A stretch of DNA of 64,000 nt, taken from positions 56,827,880-56,891,879 of the forward strand of contig CP141132.1 of assembly GCA_035236585.1 (NCBI GenBank). Direction: 5' to 3'. A program made the translations under genes and the position numbers. Positions within the stretch are counted from its first letter, which is position 1, and each line of letters starts with the position of its first letter. The notes beneath the pieces are model-generated. The model saw only the letters and a program-made list of their open reading frames with translations. It did no database searches and was not told the origin of the DNA. This DNA comes from Warburgia ugandensis. Lineage: Eukaryota > Streptophyta > Magnoliopsida > Canellales > Canellaceae. This document shows, in pieces, positions 1 to 12,382 of this stretch.

Positions 1-801
1 GCTGTAGAAAAGGCCAGCACTAAGTGCTCCACGGGCCTACCACCCCGTTAATGAGGATGTATGCTAGGATTTTGTGGGTTTTGGGATCTTCTTACTGTCT
101 CTTATAGTCTTACGTAATTTTTCCTAGAAACTTTTTTTGCTATTTGTTGGTTGTTCAGGAATTTTCTGAACCCTGACTGCTGGTCCATTGTCCTAGCTCA
201 GCGATTTTGCTGTGATACAACCCCCTGATTTTGATCATGGCCAACACAAAAGTCGGAACACCATGCGTTGATTTCAAATAGAGTAGTGCTGATAGAATGT
301 GACAGCTGTATGATTATGTTTGCCATAGAACCAGAACCCGAGGATGATGGAGAAGTTGCATGATACTGTGGAGGAAGTGCAGCATGTCAAGGCCATAGCA
401 TAATTGAGGGAGCATAAGAATTGTTAGTGATAGCTTCCTTTTAGGTTGATGTGGTTTATAGATGTTTTGAACTGTTGGTTAAAGAGCATGACCAGGGAGT
501 TCCAGGTGGGGTTTAATAATTCATAGTGGCAGCCCCCTTTGAAGGTGGTTGTTGGTTATAAATATTCTAACTTATTGCTGAAAGGGTTGTGAAGAAGGCC
601 TCAGCTATGATTACAGCATTGTCCTCAACCCTAGCATAGGCCTCTAGTATGAATACATAGAACATATGGAACATGTTGTAGAGGACCAATGGAAAGGGCT
701 GACTTGTCGACTGTTTGTTATACACATGATGTCAACAGCCCATTGAACTGGAGGAACAACATCTTAAGCTTACTAAGTTGCCAAAGTTTGTTTTGGTGAG
801 T
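1..801. other. Intergenic DNA, nothing recognised
   Basis: No convincing coding region, RNA gene or element boundary is visible. Around 340-400 a short stretch could be read as a decayed retrotransposon gag on the plus strand, but it is too broken to support a call. Confidence 0.4.
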
Positions 802-817
802 AGGGTTTTAGTGAAGA

Positions 818-1133
818 AAGGATAGAATTAGAAATGAAAACATTAGAGAAAACTTAGGAGTGACACCAATAGGTAACAAGATGAGGGAGATTAGATTTAG
901 ATGGTTTGAACATGTCAAACAAAGACTAAAAACGGCACCAGTTAGAAGGAGTGAGATGATCCAAGTTGAAGTTTCTAAAGGGCAAGGGGAAGGCCCAAAA
1001 GAACATGGATAGAAGTGGCGAGAAAAGATTTAAAAACTTTGGAATTAAATGAAGCCTAACACTAGTAGAGGGGAATCGAGGAACAAGATTCACGTGGTCG
1101 ACCCCTAATTGGGATAAGGTCTTGATGATGATG
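818..1133 (+). mobile_element. 5'-truncated RTE LINE, 3' tail only
   Basis: This is the 3' end of a plant RTE-clade non-LTR retrotransposon. It decodes, with stops, to the C-terminal tail seen in other copies here (a KMREIRFRWF block followed by a PVRRSE block), then runs through the conserved 3' end and stops in a GATGATGATG tail. A perfect 16-bp target duplication, AGGGTTTTAGTGAAGA, lies at 802-817 and 1134-1149, so both ends are exact. Severe 5' truncation is normal for LINE insertion. The copy is dead and codes for nothing functional. Confidence 0.88.
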
Positions 1134-1149
1134 AGGGTTTTAGTGAAGA

Positions 1150-1840
1150 TCTTGTAATCATTGTTGAACCATCTTGTGTGTAGCATACTTTATCTCTCAT
1201 TCGTTAGCTGCTTGATGGCAGCGAACTAGTTGAAGAGAGTGGGACCTTTAAACATATGCATGATCAATATGGTTCTTCTTAGTGATCTAAACGTCAAAAT
1301 ATGAGAGTAATTTGCATGCTTAAGACTGATGTGCATAGAAGTCTTTTAGGGGCTTCCACACTTCTCTGGTAAAAACCAGACATCGATAGCTATGGAAGAA
1401 CTTCCCAGCATATGAAATAAGTTAGACACACAACAAACAATTGATCTTTAAATCAAAATCTTTCTTCCTATTCAATTTTTTTTTTTTTTTGGGTTTATGC
1501 CTTCTTTTTAGGTAGACATTTTTTGCAATTACCATCCTTCTAGGTGGGGACGAATGGCTTGAGCTCAAGCAATCGATTTATTTATCATCTCCTTGTAAAA
1601 AAAGTTACCACTAATGAGTTTGATATAAGGAATTGAGGGCTTAGTTGAGACATGTGACTAGTTCATGTTGAAAGAAGCCATTTGGTTTGGAGAAAGGGTA
1701 AGAATTGAATTTTGTGGTATGAGAATTGGCATTTTCTTTTCTTTTCTTGCCCCTTCTTCTTTTTGTTTATTTATATATTTTTGCTAAAAAGCCCTAAATG
1801 GCAATTAATCACTGAGTATTAGCTAACACCCAATAAACTT
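1150..1840. other. Intergenic DNA, nothing recognised
   Basis: AT-rich sequence with a short T tract near 1479-1490. No ORF of note, RNA gene or repeat boundary was seen. Confidence 0.4.
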
Positions 1841-1856
1841 GAATTTTAAGAAGTAA

Positions 1857-1923
1857 AGGGCAGCCCCAGTGCATGAAGCTCCCGCGCATGTGGGATCCGG
1901 GGAAGAGCCCGACCACAATGCTA
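1857..1923 (-). mobile_element. Au-like SINE, 5'-truncated fragment
   Basis: On the minus strand this is the 3' part of the SINE family seen complete at 20929-21106. It carries the TGTGGTC segment, the CTTCCCCGGA segment and the terminal GGGGCTGCCC. A 16-bp direct repeat, GAATTTTAAGAAGTAA, flanks it at 1841-1856 and 1924-1939, so it is a genuine truncated insertion and not a deletion remnant. The tRNA-like head with boxes A and B is absent. Confidence 0.85.
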
Positions 1924-1939
1924 GAATTTTAAGAAGTAA

Positions 1940-3265
1940 TTGGAAAAATTCCCTAAAATTAATTTCTGTTCAATGTTGTTTGGAAAGATTTATCAAATGA
2001 CTCCTTAACCCCATAATTAACGCATTAAATTCATTTAATTTCCAAACCTTCTGATCCACCTTGTTGCAAAAGACAATCTCTATTCCTACCTTTTCCTACA
2101 AACCATTAACTATTAAATGATTCAAATGTGCCCCCAAAAACTCAATGTTCAGGTTCCTGTGTGGATGATTGTTTTTGGAGATTTAGAACAAGCTTCATCT
2201 CCTAACTCTCTTGCTTTTTATCTATGGTTTTAGAGAACTGTAATAGTGAGGGTTTTGTGGTGAACATTGGCAAGATCCTCATCAGTTGCCTGTGCTGACT
2301 TAAGGCTGTTGGGTTCCTCAAGAAACCTGGAGGACAACAATTTGAAGGAGAAGAAATGATCACAATATTTTGAGAAACCCAACAGAAACTTCACCTTCAC
2401 CCTTTGAAATCCCGATACTAATTGCGGAAGCCTCTTAGAGTCTCTAAAAATATTTCATCAAAACATCTTTGACCCAACCCAGAGGAAATAAAGTTGGCGT
2501 GTGCTCTTACTTGCTGGAGGAGTTACAGATGGTTACAAGATTCCTTTAATTCCAGGTACAACTTACAGTTTCAACTACAATAGCAGTTACAAGCATTTCG
2601 CTTGTGTCTCGCCCCCTCATTTTTTTAACAGCATATGATGTGGTGACCTGTGAAATATCAAAGTTGAACATATACTTATAGATGATTCATGAGCAACGCC
2701 ATGTTAGGCTTTTACCTTTCTGTATGAGAGGAGAAAAGAACTAGTTTTCCCAATGCCTAATCATTTTCAGCTAAATTAGGACTTTCCACTTTAATAGTTG
2801 GTCTGATAGAAATAATATTGCAGGTCAAGATAACTAGTGTGGGTTTATGATGTGGGACATGAAATCAAAGGATTTTCAGGGAGTTGGAAACTATTAACAA
2901 AAGGGTATTTTTCAAAGTTGAATGAATCTCTAAGAAACCTAAGAATTGCTGGCAACAAATGAAGAGTTTCTAATCTTATAAACTTCCAGACTCCTTTAGA
3001 TTTAGAAGACTCTAACAATGTTCAGTAGTCAAATTTGGAATGTTCTCAGTCCAAAGAAACAATCCAAGATTCACAGATATAAGTTTTCCTGTTTTAGAAA
3101 CTTCTATTTCTGGACAGTGCAAAAAATTCAACATTTTTTCACACGTATTGCAACTTTTAAATGGCCTCCACAGTGATTGATAGGGGACTAACAAGAAAGA
3201 CATAAGATCTGGGTTAAATTTCCATTAGTCCCTGAACTTGCTAATTTAAGTACTTTAAAGAACTG
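1940..3265. other. Intergenic DNA, nothing recognised
   Basis: No homologous coding segment, RNA gene or boundary was recognised. Short ORFs here have no coding character. Confidence 0.4.
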
Positions 3266-3413
3266 AGGCCCACAAGAGCGTGGATAGAAGTGGTGAGAAA
3301 ACATTTAAAAACTTTGGAACTAAATGAAGACATGATACTTGATGGAGGGGAATGGAGGAACAAGATTCATGTGGGCAACCCCTAATCGGGATAAGGTCTT
3401 GGCGACGATGATG
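3266..3413 (+). mobile_element. RTE LINE 3' tail, heavily truncated
   Basis: This matches the last 150 bases of the copy at 818-1133: the AGAAGTGGTGAGAAAA segment, the AACAAGATTCATGTGG segment, CCCTAAT, and a terminal GACGATGATG tail. No clear target duplication could be made out. Confidence 0.8.
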
Positions 3414-3711
3414 CAAGACTGAAATTTGAGCAAATTTAAAGCTTAGAATGAGTTAGACAATTTTCAAATTGGAAAAAAAATGGCATTTTAATTGGCTTAA
3501 CAAACCATTAAATCACGGTTGAAGAAACTCAAATAAATCACCTGAAGAGAGGAGTTTGATTATGAGAATGAAATCTGATGAAACCCTTTATAACACATTA
3601 GCGGCTTGATATAAAATCCCATTATTAAACAGCGGGAAGAAATTAAAATCGACATCCACTTGAGCAAACAAAAAGATAAATATAAACTAGGTTATGGATG
3701 GTGTAAAGATA

Positions 3712-4020
3712 AAAATATGCCCAATGGAGTCACACTGAGGGGATTAGAATCAAGATTGGATTTCCCAAACTTGAAATACCTTGGAATATCACCAAGTTCT
3801 CTGTTGAAATCTCTTCAAAATACTTCTTAAAGTCTCTAAGGAAAAACTTTGCGAATCACTCTCACACCAAGGCGAATGCCAAATGTTAGTCAGCATTCTT
3901 GAAACTAAATCACAAGGGAAAGCCCCCAATCACTTTAACAAATGCAAGGGCACACAACTTGCTTGTCCCTTAAGCCACCTAAGAATGAATGCCTATTTAC
4001 CCTTCATTGAAAGCTCTATA
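3712..4020. repeat. Dispersed repeat, copy 1
   Basis: This segment resembles 11932-12160 in the same orientation. Both start with GCCCAATG(G/A)AGTCACAC, then AATCAAGATTGG or its equivalent, a CTTCAAAA segment, and a stretch about materials 'ACTTGCT(T/A)GTC'. It is probably part of an old retrotransposon, but no LTR end or reading frame could be assigned. The flanks, 3414-3711 and 4021-4977, hold nothing I recognise. Confidence 0.55.
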
Positions 4021-4982
4021 ACATACTACATTACTTAAACAAAAGATGCAAGACTACAAATAAGGCTCACAACATAAAGATAGAAGGCTATGCAATTTAA
4101 ACATAGCATGGTCACCCCTGACAACTTCAAAGAAAACAAAAGAGGATTGATCTTGACATAGAAGGATGTAGAATGGTCCTCATCTTCCTTGGCTTGAAAG
4201 AATTTGAGTTTGTCAAATGTGGTCGAATCGCTCTATACTTAGCTGACTTTTTCTGCACTTGAAATCTAGGTGACTTCACTTTTGTGCGCTATGGCCTTTG
4301 ATTCTTTTTCTTCATATTGGGGTTTGACATTTTAGAATCACCTTAATTGGTCCCATGGCTTTAGCTCATCACTTGGCCAGCCCATGTAGTGGTTGAATTT
4401 ATTCGCATAGGATGTCTAATTGACCTAGAGGAGATCCCCCCAAACCAAATGCTTGAATCTTTTATGACCCTGAGGTATTATCGTAAGCAAGTAGGAAACA
4501 ATTGTCAATATCTAATGGGCAAACTGATTGAGATTCAGCTGTAAATAGATCCCACTATGATGATGAATTTCAAAATGGGGAGGGTAGCTTCAAATAACTC
4601 ATGGAGAATGCGTAGACATGATCGTATTCCTCCACAACGTGCACATAGTTTGGTTGGATTGAGATGGGATTTTGAATGGAAGTTTAGGCAATTGTGGCTA
4701 TTGTGATTATATCCCTGAAAACATCAATGTAGAAGTCCCCAACCATGAAGGATCATTTGACTGGTGCATCCTTCAAGATTTGATTATGAGCATGGAGGAA
4801 TAGACTAATTAGTGCAACGTACCCAAATATCTATATATTTGGTTTCCAAAAATGAAACTGAAGGGGCATGCATGAATCTGGTGGACAGTATTCAAGAGCA
4901 ACTCTATCACAGACATGAATTGTAGTTGAATTCTGGGTCCTAAGCAGAGTGGCATAAGGAGTCTCTCACTTAGGTGACTAGG

Positions 4983-7491
4983 TGTAATGCCTGAGCAATT
5001 TACGCTATTTTTAACAAAAATGAATTGGACATTCTATAGGAAATGAAAAGTTCCCTTTTTGGAGATAAGGGTATTTTGGTCATTTCACCGTTCACCCTAA
5101 CTAGACCCAGAAATTTAGTCCTGAGAATAGTACCCTTAGGTGCGTCTCGAAAAAAGGAATCCAACAAGACCAAAATCACCCAAAACGGAGTTAAAATGAG
5201 CAAGATATGGCCCTTTGAAGTTCAAGGGCAAAAGTGTAAATTAATTCAAAAACGGATTTGGCCTGAGAAAACGGGGATCCGTTTTGATACGGGCACCCCT
5301 CTTCTTCTCAAACCTCTTGGAGGGTTCTAGAACGGCGGTGTGCAGGGGAGAAACCACCGCCATTCTGGAGGTTTCTCCACTGCCATTCAATGGCAGTAAG
5401 AACCCCCTCCAAAACCCTCTTCAAGCTCTATAAATAGAGCTCTTGGGCACCTCCAATGGCAGCCCAAAAGCCTGGGAAAAACCCATCGTGGAGAAGCAAA
5501 TAAAAGGAGAAAACATGGAAAAAACCCAGCCACGAACCAGGTATGCCCAAAACCCCTCCAAACCCATCTCTCCCTTAGTCTTAGGATGAGTTCCCCCAAG
5601 TTTTTGCATGAAAAACCATGCAAAATGGGGCTCTGGGGAGCCACAAAGGACCCAGGGACGGTGCCTGGGACGTACTGGTTCGACAGGGACCAGGGTGTCT
5701 CGAGGATGCCCTGGTCACCACAAGACGAAAACGCGTCTTGTGCGTTGAGGAAACCCAACAGGCGCGTCCGTGGATGCGCCCGCAAATGAGAACGATGGGC
5801 GGAAGCCCTGTGCGTTTGCAGACATGCTCGCTGGGGCGCGCGCCGTTGACGCGGGACGTGTTAGCGTCCCAGGCTTCCACCTCGTATGGGCCTTCTATGT
5901 ACACTCGATATTAAAATGCCCATAACTTGAGTTCTAGGGCTCTGATTGAGGCGCCGCTAAAGGCATTGTGTCCGTATCGACGACGCGGACACACCCAAAC
6001 CATAAAATACCTGATCAAGGCCCTATCTAAGGTGGGCATGACCCTTAAACTATGATAGTGGCGTGGGGCCACTAAACCTTTGTAAACCTGACGATACCAA
6101 GGCCCAGTTAGGACCTTAGGAGACTTATAGGCATGGGAATGAACCCCTAATGCCTAAGTAGTGAGGAAAAATAGGCCAAGCTAACCTTTTTCCCTAAACC
6201 ATGTTCAGGAGCGTACGAGGACAAGGGGATTAGCGTGATCAAACCAGGTAGGTGCTCTATCGCTACTAGACTTTTAAAAAGAGCCCATGATTGTTTTGAG
6301 AATGCATGTTTTAAGTATAAGTTACATGACTTGTTTACCATGAATTGATTTCATAAATGAATTTAGCATGCATATGACAAATACATTATGCATAGACATA
6401 TTTTGAAAAAAAAAATTCTTGTCTGCATGATAAGTGTAGCCTTGGCCGATGAGGGCGGGCTGATGAGGGCGGGCCGATGAGGGTAGGCCAGAGAGAGCTG
6501 ACAGGCTTCTAGGCTGGCAGGCTTCTAGGCAGAGTTATGACTTTGAATGCAAGACTAGCATGAGTAGATTTTATTCATTGTATGCATGTTTTGCAATCGA
6601 TTGCATAAATTGCATGTTTTGTAACGAATAAGTGTCATATGCCCCGTGGAGGCTATGACCCTGTGTCCCCAGGTACTCGGGGACCACACGGCGAGGAGGT
6701 CGTGGGCATAGTGGGCCCTATGTTTTTGAGGATTTACTTGCATTGCATATGGCATGACATGAGAATGGTCGACCATACCATATATCCATGAGTTGGATTC
6801 AGTTAAGCATCTTATGCATATTATTATATTTATGATATCTATGATACTTTATACTTGGATTATGTGATTCTTTAAGTCGTCAGTATTCCAATTCGACAAT
6901 GGTTTTTAATATCGATATTGAACATGAGTGTTCAAACATGCCTATGTTTTAAAGAGCATATGATTTTAAACATAGCATGCATTGTAAAACTAGTAGTGAT
7001 AGACTCCTACTGAGTATAGTATATACTCACCTAATCCTTAACATTTTTCAGACACAAGTAAGCACTTAAGGACAGGATACGCCCGTGACAGAAGACACCC
7101 AAATATATCATTTTTTAGGATAGCTCCAATCATGAGTAGAAGACGCCTCAGGAGATGTTAGTGCTACGAGCTAGTAAATAAAAAGGAGACAATTATACAT
7201 GTAAGTAAACACTCTACCCTTTGGACATGTATTTGTATTTAGTTACAGTTGGGTTGTGAGCTGTGACTGGATAGACCTGGGAAAACATTTATGATTTCTG
7301 AAGTTTTTCAAAAACTACTTTGGTTGTTGTGAAAGCAAATGACACTTGGGGTTTTCAAAATGAGTTTAAAATTAAAGATTTTCCGCTGTATTGCATTGTA
7401 TTTATAAAAATGGTTTTCAAATAGAGATGCATCCCGCCTTAGGAATTAGATATTGCATTTAAAAATGCATGGGAAAACCCGGGTCGTCACA
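4983..7491 (+). mobile_element. Solo LTR, Del/Tekay-like Ty3/gypsy
   Basis: A 2,509-bp LTR begins TGTAATGCC and ends CGGGTCGTCACA. It is bracketed by a perfect 5-bp target duplication CTAGG at 4978-4982 and 7492-7496, the length expected for a gypsy integrase. There is no internal region or second LTR, so this is a solo LTR left by LTR-LTR recombination. The start, the 'GGGTATTTTGGTCATTTCACC' style segment at about 5069 and the CCCGGGTCGT terminus are typical of plant chromovirus LTRs. The ORFs inside it (for example 5387-5785 minus and 5618-5914 plus) overlap on both strands and are not genes. Confidence 0.93.
5428..5437 (+). promoter_or_regulatory. TATA box of the solo LTR
   Basis: CTATAAATAG is a near-consensus plant TATA box about 445 bp into the LTR, where the U3 promoter is expected. 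Transcription would start about 30 bp downstream, near 5465. Whether it is active is not known. Confidence 0.65.
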
Positions 7492-7689
7492 CTAGGATTC
7501 AAGACTGTGCATGTGTGTCTACCATTCAAAAAAAGAAACAAAGAAATACATGAAAGAGAAGATGATTGAGAAACATCTTATGATTTTGAAGACTTCATGT
7601 TTGAATTTGAAGAGCTCACTACACTTCGAAAGAGTTTGATGTCCGAGGCAGAATATGCTGTAAAATTTAATGAACCTATCTTATGTAGT

Positions 7690-8440
7690 CATAGGTGCGA
7701 CTAGTTGCTCGGCACAAAAATGCAAACCCCTGTGACTCGAATATGGGTAGGCGCAAGGTAGAGAAGTTGCAGTGGCACTAATTGTGCCTTGCGACTTCTA
7801 CTCTCCTGATTCCAGGTGAAGAAGGTCCATGAAAGAATTACCTATTTTTGTGCCCAGTGCATGGCGAAGAAGATCCATGAAAGATCTTACTTATTTTTGC
7901 TAGATTTCCTTCAAATCTTCTTGGATCAACGAATAGTTCAGGGGTTTTACTCCTCTCGTTGAGATGACTACAATGGACACTCAGATCTTTGTTTTGAGTT
8001 GTCTTCTTCACTGTGGAACTCCATAACTGATGAATTGGTTTAAAGATACCGATTTTTCTTCATCGGTAAAATGGTGCTGAGGATGGGAGATGGTGTACTG
8101 GATTTCCTTTCCTTTCTTCTTTCTCCCTCTCCCCTTTTCCCTCTCCTTCTTATTCTTCCTCTTGCTCCTCTTCTTCTTCTCCTTCCTCTCCTTGGGTTTT
8201 TCTCTTCATTTTTCCATTTTTGATTTTAACTTTGGGCGGGGTTCCAATGGTGCCATTATCAATTTGGTCCCTCATTTAAGTTATGTTATATTTTCTTTTA
8301 AATGTAACCATTTTTATTTTTTCATTGGCCTATTTTTTAATTTTTAATTAATTAATTTTGTGCCTAAGAACTAGGTCCACCTAGTTCCTCTAGGCGCAAG
8401 TTGCACCCCTTGCGCCTGCAACTACATAGAACTTACCAAT
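7690..8440. mobile_element. TIR-type non-autonomous repeat, copy 1
   Basis: The left end carries AGGTGCGACTAGTTGC and the right end, read inversely, AGGCGCAAGGGGTGCAAC. Just inside the right end lies TTAATTAATTTTGTGCCT followed by an inverted CTAGGT...ACCTAG. The same layout is found at 18172-19003, so this is a repeat family with two copies here. The pyrimidine-rich ORF at 8090-8347 inside it is low complexity. The exact ends, target duplication and superfamily are unresolved. Confidence 0.5.
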
Positions 8441-8697
8441 TCATACTAAGTTAGTGTAAGATAAAAAACAAGTTCTTTCTTGTTACATGTAGGGGTTAAA
8501 GTCTGAAACGAGCGGAAATGACTGCAAATTGACTATAGACCGTGAGGCATATAAGCTTGTCCTAAAGATTGAGGGCTAATTGAAGTCTCTTATGACAAGA
8601 TGCATCAGTTGCTGATCTTGGGTCGTGTGGTGGAAAGAGCATGGATAGGACACACTTGTTGGATCATTAGACACTAAAATTGGTGTTATGAAAGGTT

Positions 8698-10800
8698 ATC
8701 ATCATCATCAAGACCTTATACCAATTAGGTGTCGGCCACATGAATCTTATTCCTCCATTCCTCTCTATTAAGTATGATGGCTCCATTTAGTTTTAAAGGT
8801 TTTAAATCTTTTCTTACCACTTGTATCCATGTTTTTTTAAGCCTTCCCCTTGCTCTTTTAGAACCTTCTACTTGCATTACCTCACTCCTAATTAGTGCCG
8901 TTTTGGGTTTCCTTTGGACATACCCAAACCATCTAAGTCTAATCTTTCCCTTTTTGTTACCTATTAGTGCTACCCCTAAGTTTCCTCTAATATTTTCATT
9001 TTAAATTTTATCCTTTCTTGTCTTGCCACTGATCCATCTCAACATCCTCATTTCCATGACATTCATCCTATGAAAATGATGTTCTTTAACTATTCAACAC
9101 TTTGATCCATAGAGCAGCCCGGCCTTATGGCCATCCTATAGAATTTTCCTTTTAGTTTGAGTAGCACTTGTCGATCACAAAAAAGTCTAGATATACATCT
9201 CCATTTGTTCTAACTCGCTTGGATTTTCTAGGTAACCTCTCTCTCAATCTCTCCACTCTCATGAATCATTGATCTTAAGTACTGAAAGTGGTCTTTTACG
9301 GGGACTTCTTGGTTATCAATCTTAAATGGTGTTCCACTCCTACTTTTCTTTATGCTAAAATTGCATTCCATATATTCTATCTTAATTTGGCTGATTTCAA
9401 ATCCTTTAGATTGTAATGCTTCTCTCCATAACTCTAACTTTGTGCTTACGCCCTCTATTGTCTCATCAAGTAAGACTATATTATCTGCAAATAGCATGCA
9501 CCATGGAATCTCCTCTTACAGATGTTTTGTTAACTCATCTATAATCAACGCGAAAGGGTAGGAGCTCAATGCTGATCCTTGATGCAATTCTACAGTAACA
9601 GGAAAATCACTGGTCTCGCCACTAGTGGTTTTAACATTTGTTACCGCTCCCTCATACATATCTTTAATTATGTCTATATAGTCCTGTGAAACCCATTTCT
9701 CACCTAACACCCTCCATATTAACTCTTTAGGGACTCTATCATAAGCTTTCTCTAAGTCAATAAGGACCATGTGGAGGTCTTTCCTCCTTTGTCTATATTT
9801 CTCTACCAATTGTCTTAGTAAGAAAATAACTACCATGGTAGACCTCCCAGGCATGAAACCAAATTGGTTCTCCGATACACTTGTCTCATGCGATAGCCTC
9901 TTCTCATTCACTCTTTCAAAAAGTTTCATAGTGTGGCACATAAGTTTGATCTCCCGGTAATTAGCGCAGCTCTGTATGTCTCCTTTATTCTTATAAATTG
10001 GTACACTAGAACTTTTCTTCCATTCATCCCTCATTTTATTTGATTTTATAATCTTGTTAAACAAATTGGTCAACCAAACTACTCCAGTATTTCCCATATG
10101 CTTCCAAACCTCTATTGGTATACTATCGAGCCCCATGGCCTTTCCTGATTTCATCTTTATTAAGGCCTCTTTCACTTCAGGTATTCTAATCCTACGTTCA
10201 TATCTATAATGTCTAATGTTATTTAGGTTTACAGTATTTTCAATCCTTATATTCTCAGAGCCATTGTCATTTAACAAATTTTGAAAGTAAGTTTTCCACC
10301 TTTGTTTGATCTCATCATCTTTGACCAGTACCCTTTGCTCCTCACTTCTAATGCACCTAACATGATTTATGTCCTTACCCTTCTATTTTCTTATTTTTGC
10401 AAGTTTAAACACATTTTTCTCACCTTCTATTGTTCCTTGTCTATTATAGAGGTCATAATATGTCTTAAGTTTAGCCTCACTTACTATTCTCTTAGCAACT
10501 TTTTTAACATTCTTATACTGTTCATAGTTTTCATTATTTCTAGTCTTCTTCCATGCTTTAAAACACACCCATTTTTCTTTAATAACTTTTTGCATTGTTT
10601 CACTCTACCACTATATTTCCTTTACTAATTGCCTTTCACCTTTAGATACTCTTAAAGACATCTTTTGCCACTTTCTTAATGAACTCAGTCATATTAGTCC
10701 ACATGGTGTTTTCTTCTGTTTCATAGTTCTAGTTTCCTTCTATTTTCTCTGCTTTTAAGTTCCACCACTTAGTTTTTGGATACCTATTAAGTTCATTTCC
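8698..10800 (-). mobile_element. RTE LINE, 5'-truncated, long copy
   Basis: A minus-strand RTE-clade non-LTR retrotransposon of about 2.1 kb. It ends at 8698 in the family's ATGATGATGAT tail. It keeps the region between endonuclease and reverse transcriptase, the RT, and the C-terminal part. The AP-endonuclease domain at the N-terminus is missing, as expected from 5' truncation. The right boundary near 10800 is estimated from loss of similarity (the last readable block is KTKWWNLK at about 10750-10790). No target duplication was found. Confidence 0.9.
9228..10595 (-). pseudogene. RTE reverse transcriptase, dead
   Basis: This frame encoded the reverse transcriptase that copies the LINE RNA at the nicked target. 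From 10595 to 9228 it is one continuous frame broken only by stops at 10383 and 9516. RT landmarks are present: a KSGKAMGLDSIPIEVWK block (about 10120-10170), PIYKNKGD, the finger/palm block ENQFGFMPGRST, motif A as LIDLEKAYDRVP (about 9735-9770), and a QGSALS block. The catalytic box reads MLFADN where the family has FADD, so the second catalytic aspartate is lost (GAT AAT at about 9480-9490). With two stops and this change the copy cannot be active. C-terminal sequence continues out of frame to 8700. Confidence 0.9.
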
Positions 10801-11931
10801 TTTCTTATGGAGATTTGGTACAGGACTTTGTGTGTTTGAGATTGAGATTGATCCCCAAGGTCTTACAAGTTGTGTCTCAGTATGAGAGATTGGATTTATA
10901 TGCTTATGGAAACTATAGGGAATTTATGAGTTATTTAATTTCAGTTTGTAGACACAATCTCTAAAAGGTCGTAATGTTTTAATTAATTACTATACAAATA
11001 AAATTATGAAGAAAGAAGGTTATATTAGTCATTTCTTAAATGTAGGCATAATCGTCATTCACTAGTTCTAATTAAAGTTAGACTTTAATTATGATTAAGA
11101 AACTCTAGATGGGGTTTCTATGTGAAGGCATTTATAGTTCTTAAGAAAGATATAAGTTTTAGAAGAAGCCCTAATCTCCTTTTTCTTCTCTTCTTCCCGA
11201 AGTTCCCTTTTGCATCTGTAGTCGATCTTAGCTGTCCATCTACAATCAGCCTGAGATCTTACGGGTGTAAAGTTGCTAACATCATCACACCTTTGGTGCT
11301 TGAATTATCATTCTCTTAGTCTAATTGTGTCTTAATCGAAGATTTGATGTGGCTACGCTCTAGTTCTGACCATTCCACTTCGCAATAGTTGCTAAAGTAT
11401 TAATTAAAAAGAATTAGATTCTCGTTTTGAATTTTGATCAATTCATCAACTTTTCAATTTAAGGTCCACAGGGTGAAGTTTGACTAAATTCATTTTAAAG
11501 AGTAGCTACCTAACAAACTTTGAAAAGCAGTTGTGTTTCAGTCGGATTAGGAAAAATATTGAAATCCCGAATGTCTATGATTTAAGAAACCAAAGAAATC
11601 ACTTTGAAGGAGTTCGATTATTAGACTCCTAGTTAAATCTAGTGAAATTCTTGATTATACATGGTGGTTTTATTACTACACTTACTATTAAACAATGTCA
11701 AGAGATCAAAATCGATATCAATATAGAGGAACGATAATAAAGAGAGAGGGTAGAGAAGATCGCAGATTGTCAGATCAAATCTTACAATCAACTTTTGTAT
11801 GAGAAACATCATGATGTGATGGTTTAAATGCTTCATATGCTCGAGGGATAGAAAAAAAACATATCAAACCTTACAAGTCACATTCATTTTATTTAACCAA
11901 CAATAAAAAAAAGGGAGTGGATGGGCAAAAG
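10801..11931. other. Intergenic DNA, nothing firmly recognised
   Basis: AT-rich. Around 11100-11260 a GAAGCCCTAATCTCC segment and pyrimidine-rich run look like the transcribed leader of some retrotransposon LTR, but no ends were found. Confidence 0.35.
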
Positions 11932-12160
11932 GTTGCCCAATGAAGTCACACAAAGGGACCTTGGGATCAAGATTGGCTTGGCAACCTTGAAGGTTGGAAT
12001 CTCACTAAAGTTCCCTTTAAATATCTTCAAAAGTACCTCACTGACAATTCTTTAGAACTAATTACAAAGAAGATCCCAAGTCCCTTTATAAAAACAAGGG
12101 AGGGTCCAACTTGCTAGTCTTAAAGCAAACTAAGGCCAAAGACCTATTTACCATTACAAC
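11932..12160. repeat. Dispersed repeat, copy 2
   Basis: Counterpart of 3712-4020, same orientation: GCCCAATGAAGTCACAC, then GATCAAGATTGGC, CTTCAAAAGTACCT and the ACTTGCTAGTC segment. Family unknown. The following 12161-12382 holds nothing recognised. Confidence 0.55.
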
Positions 12161-12382
12161 TTAGTATTCTTTGGGGAAACCTAAAATCTGCCATATCAAC
12201 ATATTTGTTGGCAATTCTTGTTCAAGTGATGGTACTAATTTCTACTAGATGAATTATGAACTAGATGCTAGCATCATCTATGCATATAATAGAAGTAGAG
12301 AATTGTAGTCCCTAGGTCATTGGCAAAATTGGTGAAAGACTAGATATTTGACCCACTGCCTGAATTCATAGAACATGACTAA

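Noticed and set aside
5387-5914. Several overlapping ORFs of 62-132 codons on both strands
   Set aside because: All are inside the solo LTR downstream of its TATA box, in a GC-rich leader where long chance ORFs are common. They overlap each other.
8090-8347. 85-codon hydrophobic ORF resembling a membrane protein
   Set aside because: It is a pyrimidine tract within a TIR-type repeat; Phe/Leu runs follow from TTC and CTT codons.
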